Part shown: positions 8,030-16,196 of the stretch, piece by piece
Layout: every line of letters begins with the position of its first letter
Position numbering within the stretch: the stretch's first letter is position 1
Source of the DNA: Bacillota bacterium
GTDB lineage: Bacteria > Bacillota > Clostridia > Oscillospirales > Ruminococcaceae
Assembly (NCBI GenBank): GCA_023460035.1
Contig: JAEWRN010000023.1
Location: forward strand, 62,001-126,000
Direction: 5' to 3'
Length of the DNA stretch: 64,000 nt
Program-made: the position numbers and the translations under genes
The notes under the pieces: generated by a model
The model's input: only the letters and a program-made list of their open reading frames with translations
What the model was told of the DNA's origin: nothing
Database searches by the model: none

Positions 8030-9376
8030 ATGACTGCAACAAAGAAAAACGGGCACCAGCTGGATGCACTCGCCGCCTTTTTTGACGACGGCGTTTACAC
8101 CAAACTGTATGCCGACGAAGATGGCGCGGTAATCGCGGGTTACGGCACCGCAGAGGGCTGCCCGGCGTACGCGCTGGAGCAGACCGGCGCGGCGCTGGCT
8201 GGCGCGGATATCGACAAGATGATCCGGGTAATGGACCTTGCCGCCAAAACCGGCAACCCGGTCGTGACGTTTTACGATTCCAAGGGCTCTGTGTTGACAC
8301 AGGGCCCCGGCGCACTGGTCGATGCGGCGAAGCTGGTGGAAGCCGGCGCCCGCATTTCCGGTGTGGTACCGCAGATTGCGGTGGTTCTGGGTGTTTGCGG
8401 TGCTTCGCAGGCCGTGGCAGCCGTTGCGGCCGATGTGACCGTGATGGCGAAGGACGCCGAGCTGTTTTTGACAGCACCTTTCACCTCTGCGGCGGCAGGG
8501 GATAAAACTGCCAAGGCCGGCAGTGCCGAGCTTGCTGCGAAAGACGGCATTGTTGAGCTGGTATACGCCAGCGAAGAAGAAGCTGTTTCTGCGGCGGCAA
8601 ACCTGGTGGGCATTCTGCCGGGCAACAACCTGTCGGGCTCTGCTGTGTTTGATTTCACTGCCCCTGCGGCGCCGGCAGCACTTACCGGCCAAACCGGTGC
8701 TGCAGTTGCCGCTGCCATTGCCGATGAGGGCAATTTGGTAGAACTGTATAAAGACTATGCGCCCAGCGTATTTACCGCAATCGCGACGGTGTCGGGCAAT
8801 GTGGCCGGCTTTGTGGCGGCCTGTGGCAAAGACAGCGCAGTGAACGCGGCTGCAGCGGCCAAAGCAGCGCGCTTTGTGCGGCTGTGTGACGCGTTCGGTA
8901 TCCCCGTGATCACGTTGGTGGACACCGAGGGCTTTGCCAAAAGCACCGCAAACGACGTACACGGCGGCCTGCGTGCCGCAGCGCGTCTTGCCGCCACCTA
9001 TGCCGATGCGACGACCGCAAAGATCGCCGTTGTGGCAGGGCAGGCCGTGGGTGCCGCTTATACCGCGTTCTGCAATGCCGACCTTACCATTGTGCTGGAC
9101 AGCGCTGTCATTGCCCCGGTAGACCCCAAGGCCGCCGTGACAATCCTTTGGCAGGACAAGCTTGCTGATTCGGATAACCTTGAAAAAGACACCGCCGCCT
9201 TGGCGCAGCAGTATATTGCCGAGTATGCCGGTGCCGCCGCAGCCATTAAGGCCGGCGTTGCCGATTTGACTGCAACGGCCGCCAGTGTGCGTGACACGGT
9301 GATTGCCGCGATGGAAATTTTGGAGACCAAACGGGTACAGCGCCTGCCGAAAAAGCACGGCAACCTGAGCCTGTAA
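8030..9376 (+). CDS. Acyl-CoA-type biotin-dependent carboxyltransferase, divergent
   Basis: A member of the crotonase-fold carboxyltransferase family (PccB/MmdA/12S transcarboxylase), which moves CO2 between carboxybiotin and an acyl-CoA. Both halves are present: the N-half with VVPQIAVVLGVCGA (about 110-123) and the C-half with IAVVAGQAVGAAY (about 333-345). The C-terminus PKKHGNLSL matches the family ending. At 448 residues it is shorter than usual (about 500-520) and lacks the helical N-terminal region. The oxyanion-hole segments read GVCGAS and AVGAAY where the family normally has CAGG-like and YGGA-like sequences. It is rich in Ala. First gene of a three-gene operon; the acyl-CoA substrate cannot be told from sequence. 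Confidence 0.82.
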   Translation: MTATKKNGHQLDALAAFFDDGVYTKLYADEDGAVIAGYGTAEGCPAYALEQTGAALAGADIDKMIRVMDLAAKTGNPVVTFYDSKGSVLTQGPGALVDAAKLVEAGARISGVVPQIAVVLGVCGASQAVAAVAADVTVMAKDAELFLTAPFTSAAAGDKTAKAGSAELAAKDGIVELVYASEEEAVSAAANLVGILPGNNLSGSAVFDFTAPAAPAALTGQTGAAVAAAIADEGNLVELYKDYAPSVFTAIATVSGNVAGFVAACGKDSAVNAAAAAKAARFVRLCDAFGIPVITLVDTEGFAKSTANDVHGGLRAAARLAATYADATTAKIAVVAGQAVGAAYTAFCNADLTIVLDSAVIAPVDPKAAVTILWQDKLADSDNLEKDTAALAQQYIAEYAGAAAAIKAGVADLTATAASVRDTVIAAMEILETKRVQRLPKKHGNLSL

Positions 9377-9427
9377 TAGAAGAACCGCATCCGATTTTGA
9401 CTAAAATGATCAGTGGAGGAATGCAAA

Positions 9428-9802
9428 ATGAAGCACTATAATATTACTGTCAACGGTACCGCCTACGATGTCGTTGTTGATGAGATCGGCGCCGGCGCAG
9501 CACCCGCTGCAGCCCCCGCCGCTGCCCCTAAGGCAGCAGCCCCCGTGGCTGCCCCTGCCGCAGCCCCCAAGGCTGCCCCCGCAGCAGGCGCCAGAAACGT
9601 AGAGGCCCCGATGCCCGGCAACATTCTGGATGTCAAGGTCACTGTCGGCGCGCAGGTAAAGCGCGGCGATGTGCTGGTTATCTTGGAAGCCATGAAGATG
9701 GAAAATGAAATTGTCGCCCCGCAGGACGGCACCGTTGCTTCGGTGTCGGTCGCAAAGGGTGATACCGTCAACGTCAACGACGTGCTGGTGTCGCTGAACT
9801 AA
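9428..9802 (+). CDS. Biotin carboxyl carrier protein
   Basis: This small carrier of 124 residues holds the biotin that shuttles the carboxyl group between the two carboxyltransferases encoded beside it. Residues 1-20 form a beta strand pair typical of decarboxylase/transcarboxylase carriers; residues 22-55 are an Ala/Pro-rich flexible linker; and residues 57-124 are the biotinyl domain with EAMKMEN, where Lys90 is biotinylated. The start is ATG 9428; the upstream GTG at 9413 overlaps the GGAGG SD. The length and linker resemble the 1.3S subunit of transcarboxylase and gamma/delta subunits of Na+ decarboxylases. Confidence 0.93.
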   Translation: MKHYNITVNGTAYDVVVDEIGAGAAPAAAPAAAPKAAAPVAAPAAAPKAAPAAGARNVEAPMPGNILDVKVTVGAQVKRGDVLVILEAMKMENEIVAPQDGTVASVSVAKGDTVNVNDVLVSLN

Positions 9803-9829
9803 AAAAGACCAATCCGGAGGTGAATGGAG

Positions 9830-11233
9830 TTGGCTAAAAAACCAATCAAAGTAACAGAGCTGGCCCTGCGCGACGCGCACCAGTCTCTGATTGCCACCCG
9901 CATGACGATGGATGAGATGCGTCCCATCCTGCCCGCCATGGACGAGGTCGGCTATTATTCGCTCGAATGCTGGGGCGGCGCCACGTTTGATGCCTGCATC
10001 CGCTTTTTGGACGAAGACCCGTGGGAGCGCCTGCGCATCCTGCGCAAAGAAATCCCCAACACGAAGCTGCAAATGCTGTTCCGCGGCCAGAATATGCTGG
10101 GCTACCGGCATTATGCCGATGACGCAGTGGCCTATTTTGTGCAAAAGTCTGTTGCCAACGGCATCGACATCCTGCGCATTTTTGACGCACTGAACGACCC
10201 GCGCAACCTGGAAGCCGCTATTAAAGCGTCCATCAAAGAGGGCGCGCATGTACAGGGCTGCATCAGCTATACGCTGTCGCCGGTGCATGACAACGAGTAC
10301 TTTGCAAATTACGCCAAAACCCTTGAAAACATGGGCGCAAACTCCCTTTGCATCAAGGATATGGCGGGCTTGCTTACCCCGTACACCACGTACGAGCTGG
10401 TGAAAAAGCTGAAAGAGACTGTCAGCATCCCGGTGGACATCCACAGCCATTACACGTCGGGCCTTGCGTCGATGTCGATCCTCAAGGGCATTGAAGCGGG
10501 TGCGGACATTGTGGATACCGCTATTTCGCCGTTGTCTCTCGGCACTTCGCATATGCCGACCGAAAGCCTGGTCGCCGCGCTGCGTGACACCGATTACGAT
10601 ACCGGCCTTGACCTGAAAAAGCTGAACGTTGTGCGTGAGCACTTTGCCAAGCTGCGTGAAAAATACCTTGCCAGCGGCCAGCTGAGCCCGAAAATGCTGG
10701 GCGTCGATGCCAACACCCTGCTGTATCAGGTGCCGGGCGGCATGCTGTCCAACCTGCTCAAGCAGCTCAAGGATGCGGGCAAAGAGGACCAGCTGGAGGC
10801 CGTGCTGCAAGAGATTCCCCGCGTGCGCAAAGATTCCGGTTACCCGCCGCTTGTTACCCCCACCAGCCAGATTGTTGGCACGCAGGCCGTGTTTAACGTC
10901 ATCATGGGCGAACGCTATAAAATGGTGACCAAGGAGTTCAAGGGCCTGGTACATGGTGACTACGGCAAGACGCCGGCCCCCATCAGCGAGGAGTTTACAA
11001 AGCAGATTCTCGGCGACGAGGAGCCCATCACCTGCCGCCCGGCCGACCTGTTGGAGCCGGAAGTAGAGAAGATGAAAAAAGAAGCTGCCAAGTGGGCCAT
11101 CCAGGAAGAAGACGTGCTGACCTACGCCATGTTCCCGCAGGTTGCGCCGAAGTTCTTTGAAAAACGCAACCAAAAGCGCGTTGGCATTGACGGTGACCAT
11201 GTGGATATGGCCGCAATGTCCCACCCGGTTTAA
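9830..11233 (+). CDS. oadA: Oxaloacetate decarboxylase alpha / transcarboxylase 5S-like subunit
   Basis: This subunit swaps CO2 between oxaloacetate/pyruvate and carboxybiotin on a TIM-barrel. It shows the DmpG/HMGL-like start ELALRDAHQSL, the metal-binding DIHSHYTSG near residue 206, the KDMAGLL segment with the likely carbamylated or catalytic lysine near 178, and a conserved carboxylase domain after residue 300. At 467 residues it ends without the biotinyl domain found in fused OadA proteins; the biotin is on the separate carrier just upstream. I prefer the TTG at 9830 (protein start MAKKPIKV), nine bases after GGAGG; ATG 9824 is only three bases from the SD. A strong terminator follows; no beta or gamma subunit gene is nearby. 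Confidence 0.92.
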   Translation: MAKKPIKVTELALRDAHQSLIATRMTMDEMRPILPAMDEVGYYSLECWGGATFDACIRFLDEDPWERLRILRKEIPNTKLQMLFRGQNMLGYRHYADDAVAYFVQKSVANGIDILRIFDALNDPRNLEAAIKASIKEGAHVQGCISYTLSPVHDNEYFANYAKTLENMGANSLCIKDMAGLLTPYTTYELVKKLKETVSIPVDIHSHYTSGLASMSILKGIEAGADIVDTAISPLSLGTSHMPTESLVAALRDTDYDTGLDLKKLNVVREHFAKLREKYLASGQLSPKMLGVDANTLLYQVPGGMLSNLLKQLKDAGKEDQLEAVLQEIPRVRKDSGYPPLVTPTSQIVGTQAVFNVIMGERYKMVTKEFKGLVHGDYGKTPAPISEEFTKQILGDEEPITCRPADLLEPEVEKMKKEAAKWAIQEEDVLTYAMFPQVAPKFFEKRNQKRVGIDGDHVDMAAMSHPV

Positions 11234-11300
11234 GCATCAAGTTCAATTTAAATTAAGCAGGCGGCCGGTTGTGGGGTGACCCGCGGCAGGGCGGCTTGCA

Positions 11301-11338
11301 GGGCGCAGGGTGCAAAAATGCACTCTGCGCCCTTTTTT
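11301..11338 (+). terminator. Intrinsic terminator of the carboxyltransferase operon
   Basis: A 14-bp stem with a single T-G or mismatch position (11301-11314 with 11319-11332, AAAA loop) is followed by six T (11333-11338). It ends the operon 68 bases past the oadA-like stop. Confidence 0.92.
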
Positions 11339-11455
11339 GCCGTACTGCGGGGTAGCGGTGCAGGCCAAGGTTTGCCTAAGTGTGAACACAATGTTTCTAA
11401 TCTTTTATTTTCTCGTGTTTTCTGCTATTTGCTCTTGCTTTTAGCGGTAGCCGAT

Positions 11456-11485
11456 TTGACAAAGCAGCGGGTTTCAGTGTATTAT
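11456..11485 (+). promoter_or_regulatory. Promoter of the yicC-gmk-priA block
   Basis: A perfect TTGACA (11456-11461), an 18-base spacer and TATTAT (11480-11485), 47 bases before yicC. The 117 bases between the upstream terminator and this promoter hold nothing I can recognise. Confidence 0.85.
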
Positions 11486-11531
11486 TTACAGTATAGTCGG
11501 CATAATGTAGCCGGCTGAAAAGAGGTGCGGC

Positions 11532-12410
11532 ATGGTTTATAGTATGACCGGTTATGGCCGGGCGCAACAGCTTCGCGGCGGGCGGGATATTACAGTAGAA
11601 ATCAAAAGCGTCAACTCACGCTATTTCGAATATTCTTCCCGTATGCCGCGCGCCTATGCCTGGCTGGACGATAAGCTGAAAAGCCGGTTGAACGGGGCAA
11701 TTGCCCGGGGTAAAACAGAGCTTTCGCTCACGGTGGTTGAAGTGGCGGAGGCGGGCGCGGTTGTTCAGGTGAACGAGACGCTTGCGGGCAGCTACCTCAC
11801 CGCGCTGCGCGATTTGTCGCAGACACTGGGCATTGAGGATGATGTAACTGTCAATTCCCTTGCGCGGTTTAGCGATATCTTTACGCTTGCGCGGCCGGTG
11901 ATGGATGAAGAGCAGGTGACCGCCGATGTGCTGGCGGTGGCAGACGAAGCCATTGCCGCGTTTGTGGCGATGCGCGGGGTCGAGGGTGAAAAGCTCTGCG
12001 AAGATGTGCTGCAGCGCCTTGGGGCGGTTGAAGCAATGGTCACCGAGGTGGAAACACTGGCGGCGGGCCGGGTAGAAGCTTATACGAACCGCCTGTATGA
12101 AAAGCTGAAACTGCTGTTGCAGGACCGCGCGGTGGACGATGCCCGCGTGCTGACCGAAGCCGCTATTTTTGCCGACAAAACGGCAGTGGACGAAGAGACC
12201 GTGCGCCTGCGCAGCCATATCCGCCAATACCGCGATATCCTTGCGGCAGGCGGTGCAGTGGGCCGCAAGCTTGACTTTCTCACGCAGGAGCTCAACCGCG
12301 AAACCAACACCATTGGTTCTAAAACGCAGGACCTTGCCGTGACCCGCATTGTGGTGGATATCAAGGCGGAGATTGAAAAGGTTCGTGAGCAGGTTCAAAA
12401 TATAGAATAA
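11532..12410 (+). CDS. yicC: YicC/YloC family endoribonuclease
   Basis: YicC-family proteins are single-strand endoribonucleases that act in RNA turnover. The 292-residue protein begins with the family signature SMTGYGRAQ and continues with EIKSVNSRYFE near residue 23. The C-terminal DUF1732 region contains GRKLDFLTQELNRETNTIGSK near residue 248 in the usual place (quoted segment begins GRKLDFLTQE). It heads a long co-oriented block with remA and gmk, the standard Firmicutes order. Confidence 0.95.
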   Translation: MVYSMTGYGRAQQLRGGRDITVEIKSVNSRYFEYSSRMPRAYAWLDDKLKSRLNGAIARGKTELSLTVVEVAEAGAVVQVNETLAGSYLTALRDLSQTLGIEDDVTVNSLARFSDIFTLARPVMDEEQVTADVLAVADEAIAAFVAMRGVEGEKLCEDVLQRLGAVEAMVTEVETLAAGRVEAYTNRLYEKLKLLLQDRAVDDARVLTEAAIFADKTAVDEETVRLRSHIRQYRDILAAGGAVGRKLDFLTQELNRETNTIGSKTQDLAVTRIVVDIKAEIEKVREQVQNIE

Positions 12411-12429
12411 CAGGAAAGAGGGCACCCCC

Positions 12430-12699
12430 ATGAAATTGATCAACATCGGCTTTGGCAATATGGTCTCGGCAAACAGGCTGATTGCAATTGTCAGCCCCGA
12501 GTCCGCGCCGATCAAGCGGATCATTCAGGAGGCGCGTGACCGCGGCAGCCTGATCGACGCCACCTACGGGCGGCGCACCCGCGCGGTCATTATTACGGAT
12601 TCCGACCATGTCGTGCTGAGCGCAGTACAGCCGGAGACCGTGGCGAACCGCCTGAACGATGCGGATGATATTGAGGATACGGAGCTGGAAGATGAGTAA
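12430..12699 (+). CDS. remA: Extracellular matrix regulatory protein RemA (DUF370)
   Basis: RemA is a small DNA-binding protein that in Bacillus subtilis activates biofilm matrix and osmoprotection genes; it forms ring-shaped oligomers. The 89-residue protein has the family start KLINIGFGNMVSANR and the YGRRTRAVIITDSDHV segment around residues 46-61. The acidic C-terminal tail is slightly longer than in Bacillus and overlaps the gmk start by 8 bases. In Clostridia without biofilm operons its targets are not known. Confidence 0.95.
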   Translation: MKLINIGFGNMVSANRLIAIVSPESAPIKRIIQEARDRGSLIDATYGRRTRAVIITDSDHVVLSAVQPETVANRLNDADDIEDTELEDE

Positions 12700-13267
12700 C
12701 GAAGAGCGACAACGGGAGCAGCACCTGATCGTGTTGTCCGGCCCTGCGGGTAGCGGCAAAGACACGGTGGTACAACGGCTGGTGGAACTGCACCCTGAAA
12801 TTGAAGTATCGGTTTCGTTGACGACGCGCGACAAGCGCCCCGGCGAACACGAGGGCGTGAATTACTATTACATTGAAACGGCGGAGTTTGAACGCCGCAT
12901 TGCGGCAGGTGAAGTGCTGGAGTACACCAACTACTGCGGCAATTATTATGGTACCCCCAAGGCAGAGATTGAAAAGCGGATGCAACAGGGTATCAATGTT
13001 GTGCTGATTATCGAGGTAGAGGGCGCTGCCAATGTGAAGCGCATTTACCCCGGCGCCAAGCTGGTGTTTATTCGCCCGCCTTCCTTTGAAGAGCTGGAGC
13101 GCCGGTTGCGCGGGCGCAAAACAGAGACGGAGGAAAAAATCCAAAAGCGGCTTTCGCGCGCGTTGGAGGAAATGGAATACGCCTGCGATTACGACTATGT
13201 CATTATCAACGACAAAATCGATGATTGCGCGCAGGAGCTGTATCAGATTATCCAGCAGCCGAAGTAG
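12692..13267 (+). CDS. gmk: Guanylate kinase
   Basis: Guanylate kinase turns GMP and ATP into GDP and ADP. The 191-residue protein has the P-loop GPAGSGKDT near residue 14, the GMP-binding SLTTRDKRPGEHEGVNYYY segment near residue 40, and the lid region RRLRGRKTETEE. I chose ATG 12692, which follows GGAG and matches the family N-terminus; the longer in-frame extension from 12659 would lie inside remA. In Bacillus gmk is followed by rpoZ and coaBC, but here priA comes directly. Confidence 0.96.
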   Translation: MSNEERQREQHLIVLSGPAGSGKDTVVQRLVELHPEIEVSVSLTTRDKRPGEHEGVNYYYIETAEFERRIAAGEVLEYTNYCGNYYGTPKAEIEKRMQQGINVVLIIEVEGAANVKRIYPGAKLVFIRPPSFEELERRLRGRKTETEEKIQKRLSRALEEMEYACDYDYVIINDKIDDCAQELYQIIQQPK

Positions 13268-13315
13268 GTGGCAGATACTTGTGTCGCCTGCCCGCTGCAA
13301 AAAGGGGGTGGCGGC

Positions 13316-15568
13316 TTGACTGTGGCTGCGAAGGTGGCGGTCGAAGGCGCCACCTTTTCGTTTGATAAATATTACGATTACGCGTTGCCACAGCGGCTTG
13401 ACGGTGCGGTGGCGCCCGGCAGTATTGTGCTGGTGCCGTTTGGCCGCGGGCACGCAAAGCCCCGTATTGGGGTGGTGCTGGCCGTAGGGCCGGCACAACC
13501 GGGCCAAAAGCTGAAAGAGCTCTATGATGCGGCACCTGAAAATGCGGTGCTGACCGACGAGTTGCTGCGGCTGGTGGGTTACCTGAAAGAGCACACCTTT
13601 TGCAATTACTACGAAGCGGTGCGCGCCATTATCCCTTACGGGGCGCAGTACTGTGTGGGCGCGGGGCCAGATGGCCCTGTGCTGCAAAAAAAGCTGGCGG
13701 TGCGCATGGTACCTTATTACAGCCTGCTGCAAGTGCCGGCAAAGCTGACCCCAAAGCAGCAGCGTGTAATAGCGCTATTGCAGGGCGGCGGCGAAAAAAC
13801 AGCAGACGAGCTGTGCGAGGGTGCCGGTTGTAGCAAAGGCGTGCTGGACACGATGGTGAAAAACGGCGTGTTGCAGCTGCAGCGGCAGGAGTATCTGCCG
13901 CCGCCGGTGCAGGGGGCTGCCCCGCAGCAAGAGGACGTTGTGCTTTCAGGCGAACAGAAGCTTTGCACAGATGAACTGCTTGCCATGCTGCAAAGCGGCC
14001 AGCCCGGCACGGCTTTGCTGCACGGGGTGACCGGCAGCGGCAAGACGCTGGTGTTTTTAGAGCTGATTCGCGCCGCTGTGGCGCAGCATAAGACCTGCCT
14101 TGTGCTGGTGCCGGAAATTGGCCTTACCCCACAGATGATCTACCGCTTAAAACAGGCGTTCGGCAGCCGGGTCGCGGTACAGCATTCCGCACTTTCCAAC
14201 TCAGAGCGTCTGCAGCAGTGGCAGCAAATTCAGCGCGGGGAAGCCGACATCGTGGTGGGTACCCGCAGCGCGGTGTTTGCCCCGCTGGAACATCTGGGCC
14301 TCATCATTATTGACGAAGAGCAGGAACACACCTATACGTCAGAAAACAGCCCCCGATACTCCGCGGTTGAAGTGGCCCGGCAGCGTAGCTCGTATCATAA
14401 AGGGCTGTTGGTGCTGGCCTCCGCCACGCCGGCGGTAGAAGATTATTATGCCGCAACGCAGGGCCGCTACCGGCTGACAAAGCTCACCCGGCGCTATAAC
14501 GATTTGCCGCTGCCGAATGTCGAAATTGTCAACCTGCAAGGTGAGCTTGCGGCGGGCAATACCGGTGCCATCAGCGGCAGGCTAAACGAAGAGATTGGCA
14601 AAAACCTTGCGGCCGGCCAGCAGACCATTTTGCTGCTCAACCGCCGCGGCTACCACACGGTTGCCGTATGTAAAGAGTGCGGCGAAGCCGTGCGCTGCGG
14701 TATGTGCAGCGTGCCGATGGTGTATCACAAAAAAGAAAACCGCCTGCTGTGCCATTATTGTGGTGCCACACAGGCCCCGCCGCCCCAAACCTGCCCCGCC
14801 TGCGGCGGGGAGCTGCGGTATACCGGCGTGGGCACACAGCGGGTAGAAGAAGAATTGCAGACCCGCTTCCCCAAAGCGCGGGTGCTGCGCATGGACATGG
14901 ATACCACCCAAACGAAAAACAGCCACGAAAGGCTGCTTTCCGCCTTTGCCCGCGGGGAATACGACATCATGATCGGCACCCAAATGGTTGCAAAAGGGCT
15001 GGATTTCCCCCGGGTGTCCCTGGTTGGGGTGCTGGGTATTGACCAGCTGTTGTTTGCACAAAGCTACCGTGCGTTCGAGCGGGTGTTTTCGCTGGTGACG
15101 CAGGTGGTGGGCCGCGGCGGCCGGGCCGATTTGCCGGGCCGGGCGCTGATTCAAACATTCGACCCGCACAACCGGGTACTTGCGCTTGCGGCAAAACAGG
15201 ACTATGATGCTTTTTATGAGGAGGAAATCGCCTTTCGGCGGTTGCACCTCTACCCGCCGTTTTGCAGCCTTTGCGTCATCCGTTTTTCTGCGGCGCAAGA
15301 GCAGCAGGCGGCACAGGCCGCCGCAGCCTTTGGTTTGTTTTTGCGGCAAGAGGCCTCTGCCGCCCCCGGCTTGCCGCTGCGGGTGCTGGGGCCTGCACCC
15401 GCCAACGTGGCAATGATTCACGGTAAATACCGGTATAAATTAACGGTGAAATGCCGCAACGACAAGGCGTTTCGCAGCCTGCTGCGGGCAGTGCAGCGCC
15501 GGTATGCCGACAGCCCCTATGTGGGCAAAACGGCAGTGAGTATTGATTTTAACAGTGACAGTGACTGA
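13316..15568 (+). CDS. priA: Primosomal protein N' (replication restart helicase PriA)
   Basis: PriA recognises stalled forks and reloads the replicative helicase. The 750-residue protein has an N-terminal 3' DNA-binding domain, a winged helix, a DEAH-type helicase with P-loop GVTGSGKT near residue 240 and Walker B IIDEEQE (DEEQ instead of the more common DEEH), and the inserted zinc-binding domain with paired CxxC motifs (CKEC, CGMC, CHYC, CPAC) around residues 450-500. The start TTG 13316 is 7 bases after GGGGG and fits the family N-terminus; GTG 13268, directly after the gmk stop, would add 16 atypical residues. Confidence 0.95.
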   Translation: MTVAAKVAVEGATFSFDKYYDYALPQRLDGAVAPGSIVLVPFGRGHAKPRIGVVLAVGPAQPGQKLKELYDAAPENAVLTDELLRLVGYLKEHTFCNYYEAVRAIIPYGAQYCVGAGPDGPVLQKKLAVRMVPYYSLLQVPAKLTPKQQRVIALLQGGGEKTADELCEGAGCSKGVLDTMVKNGVLQLQRQEYLPPPVQGAAPQQEDVVLSGEQKLCTDELLAMLQSGQPGTALLHGVTGSGKTLVFLELIRAAVAQHKTCLVLVPEIGLTPQMIYRLKQAFGSRVAVQHSALSNSERLQQWQQIQRGEADIVVGTRSAVFAPLEHLGLIIIDEEQEHTYTSENSPRYSAVEVARQRSSYHKGLLVLASATPAVEDYYAATQGRYRLTKLTRRYNDLPLPNVEIVNLQGELAAGNTGAISGRLNEEIGKNLAAGQQTILLLNRRGYHTVAVCKECGEAVRCGMCSVPMVYHKKENRLLCHYCGATQAPPPQTCPACGGELRYTGVGTQRVEEELQTRFPKARVLRMDMDTTQTKNSHERLLSAFARGEYDIMIGTQMVAKGLDFPRVSLVGVLGIDQLLFAQSYRAFERVFSLVTQVVGRGGRADLPGRALIQTFDPHNRVLALAAKQDYDAFYEEEIAFRRLHLYPPFCSLCVIRFSAAQEQQAAQAAAAFGLFLRQEASAAPGLPLRVLGPAPANVAMIHGKYRYKLTVKCRNDKAFRSLLRAVQRRYADSPYVGKTAVSIDFNSDSD

Positions 15569-15621
15569 ATGATAGAACACCATAAAACGCGGCTTTGCCG
15601 CAACAAAGGAGTAATGTGCAA

Positions 15622-16155
15622 ATGGCACTGAGAACAATAGTTTTAGATGGCGACCCCATTTTAAAGAAGGTCTGCCGCCCGGTGACCGATTTTAACGAGC
15701 GCACCGCCCAGCTGATCGACGACATGAAAGAAACATTGATTGACGCAAACGGCCTTGGCCTTGCGGCACCCCAGGTGGGTGTGCTGCGCCGCGTTTGCAT
15801 CGTGATTGACCTGCCGCCGGAGGACAGCGGCGAGGCACCCGCAGAGGGCGAAGTGCTGCCCGAGCCCGAGTTTATCGAGCTCATCAACCCCGAAATCACC
15901 GATCGCGAGGGTTCGGTAACGCTGTACGAGGGGTGCCTTTCTTTCCCCGGCCACAACGGCGCTATTGCCCGGCCCGAGCAGGTCACAGTGCGCGCGTTTG
16001 ACCGCACCGGCAAAGAGTATACCCTTACCCGCCACGGCATGACGGCACGCGCCATCTGCCACGAGATTGACCATTTGAACGGGGTCACCATTATGGACCT
16101 TGCAGAGTATTTTTATGAAGATGTCGAGCATGATGAGGACGAAGAAGAAGGCTAA
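15622..16155 (+). CDS. def: Peptide deformylase
   Basis: Removes the formyl group from the N-terminal methionine of new proteins. All three motifs are present: GLGLAAPQVG at residues 44-53, EGCLS at 103-107 and HEIDH at 147-151, with metal ligands Cys105, His147 and His151 and catalytic Glu148. The 177 residues include an acidic insertion at about 66-84 and an acidic tail. The start ATG 15622 lies nine bases after AAAGGAGT. It is paired with fmt, which adds the formyl group. Confidence 0.97.
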   Translation: MALRTIVLDGDPILKKVCRPVTDFNERTAQLIDDMKETLIDANGLGLAAPQVGVLRRVCIVIDLPPEDSGEAPAEGEVLPEPEFIELINPEITDREGSVTLYEGCLSFPGHNGAIARPEQVTVRAFDRTGKEYTLTRHGMTARAICHEIDHLNGVTIMDLAEYFYEDVEHDEDEEEG

Positions 16156-16196
16156 GCTTAATTGGGCTGCCTAGCATACCACAGGGAGGGAACCGA

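Noticed and set aside
7955..9358. A 467-residue minus-strand open frame opposite the carboxyltransferase
   Set aside because: Cys/Gly/Arg-rich shadow of the real gene without SD or any recognisable domain.
9410..11224. A 604-residue open frame on the minus strand opposite the biotin carrier and oadA-like genes
   Set aside because: It has no SD, reads as Gly/His/Arg-rich low-complexity sequence, and lies fully opposite two genes with clear family motifs. It is a by-product of GC-rich codon use.
12659..12691. Upstream extension of gmk by 11 codons
   Set aside because: It would lie inside remA, lacks an SD and gives an atypical N-terminus; ATG 12692 fits better.
13268..13315. Remnant of rpoZ between gmk and priA
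   Set aside because: The 48 bases do not resemble omega in any frame; they are a short leader with the priA SD.
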